Shown here: positions 60,027 through 64,000 of the stretch, in pieces
Layout of the letters: each line of letters starts with the position of its first letter
Numbering within the stretch: the first letter of the stretch is position 1
Assembly (NCBI GenBank): GCA_017979445.1
Contig: CM030709.1
Coordinates: 496,001 to 560,000, forward strand
From: Akebia trifoliata
Taxonomy: Eukaryota; Streptophyta; Magnoliopsida; Ranunculales; Lardizabalaceae
DNA: 64,000 nucleotides
Direction of reading: 5' to 3'
Made by a program: the position numbers and the translations under genes
The notes under the pieces: generated by a model
What the model was told of the DNA's origin: nothing
Databases searched by the model: none
What the model saw: only the letters and a program-made list of their open reading frames with translations

Positions 60027-61305
60027 CACTTATCTTTATATAAGACATTATTATTACTAAATTATCTACTCTTAATGAGGAATGAGCCAACCCAACTTTG
60101 ATTGGGCTTGGGTTGATCACCAACCCAGCCCTGAGTTGAAGCCCTAAATACAATCAGGGTAATTATTATTATTATTTTGCCAAATACCAATAAAATCTGT
60201 TTTCCATAGACATCTCTAAAACTAATCATCCATCATCATCACTTTCTTGCATCAGACTCTAGGATGAGTTATCAATTCTCAGTAGAAATTCTAACTCTTA
60301 CCTCATAATTAAAAAGTGGCGAGTTTGCAAAAAATTTGCATGGATCACCTAAATTCTTAAGAAATTTTAGCAAATGATTTGCGGCACAAAAAGAAGGAGA
60401 GACCATTTCCAAAATCATAATGAAATATTTTATTGCAAAGATCTACCAATTAGAAAAAAATGATTGGAAAGAGATTTCCCAATGATTACCAAGCAATAGT
60501 AAATCATTCATCGCAAACCATTTGCAAATGATTTGTAATGTACCAAGCAGGGCCAAGAAATTCGAAACATGAAAATATAACAACTTATGTTAGTTGCCAA
60601 CTTTACATGTCCCAAGTGTAATAGACAGATCATAGGTTTATTTTATTTACTTTTCAAAATTGGTATCATAGGTGTGTGTTAGGTAGGGCGCCGGCGTAAA
60701 ATTGGTCCAATTTTATCCAAAATCCAAGTGATCTGAAATCCAATTTTAGCAGGTTGTGGTCTTTGGAATAGATTTAAATAAATAAAAATGGGTTAGATAT
60801 GGTTTGACGATTGGATGCTCTATGATCTGAGTCAGATTTGGGTCATATACGGATCCATCTATACATCCTCCTAGATCCGAATTATATATTACTTTGAAAA
60901 TATAATTTTAGGTTTTTCAAAAATTCATTTTCTACTATTTTAATATAACATAAATTCTTATAAAATAAAATAATTATAATCGTAAAGTAAAATAATATAG
61001 CTATTAAGAAACAAGTATAGATGAAAAAATGTTGAACTATCAATTATCCAACCTGATCTGACCCAAATCAAGCAATTCGGTCATGTCGAATTTGGATTAA
61101 GTGAAAGAAAAATAATTTAGATATTATTTATCAAGTAGGATCTGAGTCTGATTCAGATTAGAGTCTAGATAAAGAAATTTGGATTTGAATATGTATATAC
61201 CCAAATCCAACCCCTTTTAAACTCTAATGTTCCATGGTGAAGGACTTTTTTCAATCACCTAATAGATTTTTCAAAAAACATAGATATTGCGAGACTGGTG
61301 TTGAG

Positions 61306-61808
61306 TAGGGGTGCAACATGGTCCAGTTCAAACCGAGAACCGAACAAAACTGATAGCTTTGGGTGATTTGTTTCGATTTGGAACAAGTTGCGGTTCGGTT
61401 CCGGGTTAAGAAAATGGAGAATCAATCAATTTGGTCTGATTCTCGGATCAAGCTTGTATAGAACCGAACCCCTATATATATATATATAATATTATGAATT
61501 ATTAAGAATTATTTTAGGAGTTAGGACATAGATTAGTGATTTTTTATGGATAAACTAATGACTTTTTATAGATAGATTTATGATTTATTATATGGAATTT
61601 TATGTTTGTCTTTTCATTAAAAATATTACTTACAATTTATAGAATCTTGGCAATCCATAGAACCGAACCGAGCCAAACCAACTTTAGTTCAGTTTGGGTT
61701 GGTTTGGTTGCAATGGAATTTGGTTCAGTTTTGGTTCTTATTCCGTGGAATTGACCTATGTCGGTTCAATTCCAATTTAACCTCAAACCGAACCAAGTTG
61801 CGACCCTA
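61306..61808. mobile_element. hAT-like MITE with 8-bp target duplication
   Basis: 503 bp from TAGGGGTGCAAC to GTTGCGACCCTA, flanked by GTGTTGAG (61298-61305) and GTATTGAG (61809-61816), an 8-bp duplication with one mismatch as expected of hAT transposition. The interior has GGTTCGGTTCCGGGTT words and an AT-rich core shared with the copy at 63290-63750. Non-coding. Confidence 0.75.
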
Positions 61809-63289
61809 GTATTGAGTAATAAAATTTTAAAAACATATTTTAGATCCTATTGAGTAATATTACAATGATAATAATAATAATAATAATAAAAGTTATTTAT
61901 CTTTAATTTATTACAAATAGTATTCTCAGAAACTTTTTTTTTCCAGCAATTGTCCTTAAATTAATTTTGTTCATAAATTAAAATCAGTTTATTTGTTTGA
62001 TGGCTTCTAACCATTGAATGGGGCAATTTTTTTATGATAGATTGGAAAGCTAATAGTATTATTACTTATGACTTAGTTAAATGCAAATGCTATTCAAATC
62101 AAACCACCGAAAAATCCAATAAAACTGATTTTATTCACTAAATCTCTAATTTTTTTCAACTACTAAATAGGGATAGTAACAGATAGGATAGAAAAATATA
62201 TGTAGCGGGAATGAAATTGGGATCAATTAAGTAAATTATCTCTCTCATAAGCAATTAAGATATGTTGGATTTAATTGACTAATTAGCTAGTAGTTTAGCC
62301 TTTTAAAGTAGGATGGAACTAATGCACACGATGGATAGGTTTTTTTTTTTTAGTGGGCCGCATGTACCAATCATCCTAGCATGTGTTCAGCAGTTAAATA
62401 TAGTCACTTTTATGTGGAAAGATATATAGAAATTCAAAAGTGTGTTGTATAGCAATTTACAATTTACAAATGTATAGGCAAAAATACATGACTAATCGGA
62501 ATTGGACGTGTTTTGAACAAGTACTTTGAGATCTGTGTTGAATGAGAGTAGGAAATTACTTCCATCCATAACAAATGAATGAGAATGAGGAAAAGTAATG
62601 CCTTAGGATGGGACAGGAACATTCACGAGATGTATCCAGGATCGTCCCTTGGGATGTATCCCATCTCTTTAGTCAGGACGACGATCCATATGCCTAAGTA
62701 CCAACTGTGCAAAGCCTGAAAATAGGTAATCAAGAGTCTCTAAGCTCATGAGATGAATTATAGAAAGGGTATAATGAAAGAAAACTGCCAACTTAAGGAT
62801 TAATTGAAGTAGACCTATAAGTAGAAGTCTAACTTAAGCATCCAAAATCCGGGCAAATACCACACTAGTGTCTAATGACGAATTTTAGACCTAGTGATCT
62901 CAAGGTGTTAGTGATAACGAAAAACTCACTCTAGGGAAACAATCATGATATTGTTGAAACCCCGCGGAATACAAAAGTGTGGTACTTGGCATTCATGATG
63001 GGGTTCGAATAACGGGTGTGGCAAAACCAAGATGAGCCAAACCATTGTAGTCTCTAAAGAGACCACCAAATCGACTAATTAATCATTCCTCCCGGGCAAC
63101 CTTCTGTATTCAATAACTAGACATCAATGAGAGGGGAGTACTATAAGTAATATATGGGAGTGTGGTACCCAATTGATATTTCCTACAACAACAACTTTAA
63201 AAAAAAAAATGGTTATAGATTTATCAATATCCTTCTCTATATGGGATATGCGCTTAACTTTACACACCACTCACACCTAATTATTTTGT

Positions 63290-63750
63290 GTGTTGATTGG
63301 GTCAGCATCACACTTACAAACCCAAACCAAGAACCAAACCAGACCAATAGTTTTGGGGTGGTTTGGTTTGGTTCCGGGTTACAAAAATGGAGAATCGATA
63401 AATTTGGTTCGATTCTCAGATCAAGCTTGTATAGAACCGAACCCTCATGCAATAAATAAATATATATGTATATAATAATTAATATGAATTATTTTAGAAG
63501 TTAAGACATCGTTTAATGATCTTTTATGAATAAACTAATAACTTTCTATGAATAGATTAGTGATTTATTTTATGAAATTTTATGTTTATTTTTTCATTAA
63601 AAAATGTTACTTACAATTTACAGAATATTGGCAATGTATAGAACTGAACCAAACCAAACCGACTTTAGTTCGGTTTGGTTCCAATGGAATTTGGTTCAGT
63701 TCAGTTCCAATTTGACCTCAAAACGAACCAAGTTGCACCATTAGTGGGAA
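63290..63750. mobile_element. Second copy of the 61306 hAT-like MITE, left end lost
   Basis: Shares with 61306-61808, in order, GGTTCCGGGTTACAAAAATG, GATCAAGCTTGTATAGAACC, the AT-rich AATGATCTTTTATGAATAAA core and CCGAACCAAGTTGC-type right end (here ACGAACCAAGTTGCACC). The left terminus is replaced by other sequence. Confidence 0.7.
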
Positions 63751-64000
63751 TGATCTTGTGTGAGCTGTAGATTAAGTGGAAAGTTAAGTCTATTTGTCTA
63801 CCTAAAATGATGGATACAAATTATTTTGGCCCAAGGATGCATGAATTTTCAGTCGACTCGTTACTGGACCTTCAAAAAAAATGTTGGATTGATGATTTTT
63901 ATTCATTGGTTTAGTTGAATTTGAACCGTGATCCAGAAATGTGGTTCAAAAATATTTCTAGCTCTTGATGAAACTTGCCCATATTCAATGGTCTGAAGTC

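Larger units (their letters stand above)
53784..64000. other. Gene-free right end, repeats only
   Basis: Ten kilobases without a supportable gene. Contents: a decayed copy of the P450-intron MITE (54455-54615), a nested foldback (56275-56660), dispersed repeat D (about 56740-57250, inverted), hAT-like GAACC/GGTTC or CCCAG-rich elements (58300-58850, 59399-60026, 61306-61808, 63290-63750) and a short foldback MITE (59179-59300). Frames at 57269-57619, 58851-59048 and 63154-63475 are chance frames, the last inside a repeat. Confidence 0.6.

Noticed and set aside
1..64000. CRISPR arrays, bacterial operons, riboswitches, rRNA or organelle DNA inserts
   Set aside because: The sequence is eukaryotic nuclear; no regularly spaced repeats, no rRNA-like or plastid/mitochondrial gene stretches were recognised.

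Overview
This 64-kb window is nuclear DNA of a flowering plant. It is AT-rich, has split genes with GT-AG introns, and is full of MITEs, solo LTRs, LINE tails and microsatellites. All recognisable proteins belong to land-plant families: a VAL/HSI2 B3 repressor, a CYP79, two CYP85-clan P450s, a chalcone isomerase-like protein, an ATL RING-H2 ligase and a type-1 lipid transfer protein. The low gene density (7 genes) fits a medium-to-large genome. The species cannot be fixed from the sequence; a dicot or early-diverging eudicot is only a guess.

Layout: 1-3452 is transposon-rich DNA, probably the first intron of the VAL gene. 3453-10848 (+) holds eleven VAL exons, lacking the first coding exon. 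13132-17467 (-) is a two-exon CYP79. 17.6-23.6 kb is repeats only. 23670-27115 (-) and 32202-35019 (-) are two related CYP716/CYP728-like P450s in tandem; intron 1 of the first carries an array of three palindromic MITEs. 37800-41273 (+) is a five-exon chalcone isomerase-like gene whose start codon is split by an intron and which uses one GC-AG intron. 45511-46107 (-) is an intronless ATL E3 ligase. 53206-53661 (-) is a two-exon nsLTP1. 53.8-64 kb has no gene, only MITEs and hAT-like repeats.

How the genes relate: three membrane P450s lie on the same strand within 22 kb. CYP79 enzymes make aldoximes from amino acids (cyanogenic glycoside, glucosinolate or volatile aldoxime routes). The CYP85-clan pair is more likely terpenoid or sterol related. 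The CHI-like protein supports flavonoid synthesis. No CYP71/CYP736 or UGT partner is present, so a metabolic cluster is not shown.

I found no wholly new biological system. The most interesting signals are the start codon of the CHI-like gene assembled by splicing with a tandemly duplicated donor, a dense cluster of RY (CATGCA) motifs inside an intron of the VAL gene whose family binds RY motifs, the MITE array in a (TA)n tract of a P450 intron, three solo LTRs of one family each sitting in a different gene's intron, and different intron positions in the two sister P450s. All exon boundaries were worked out by eye from reading frame and splice consensus; none was tested against transcripts.
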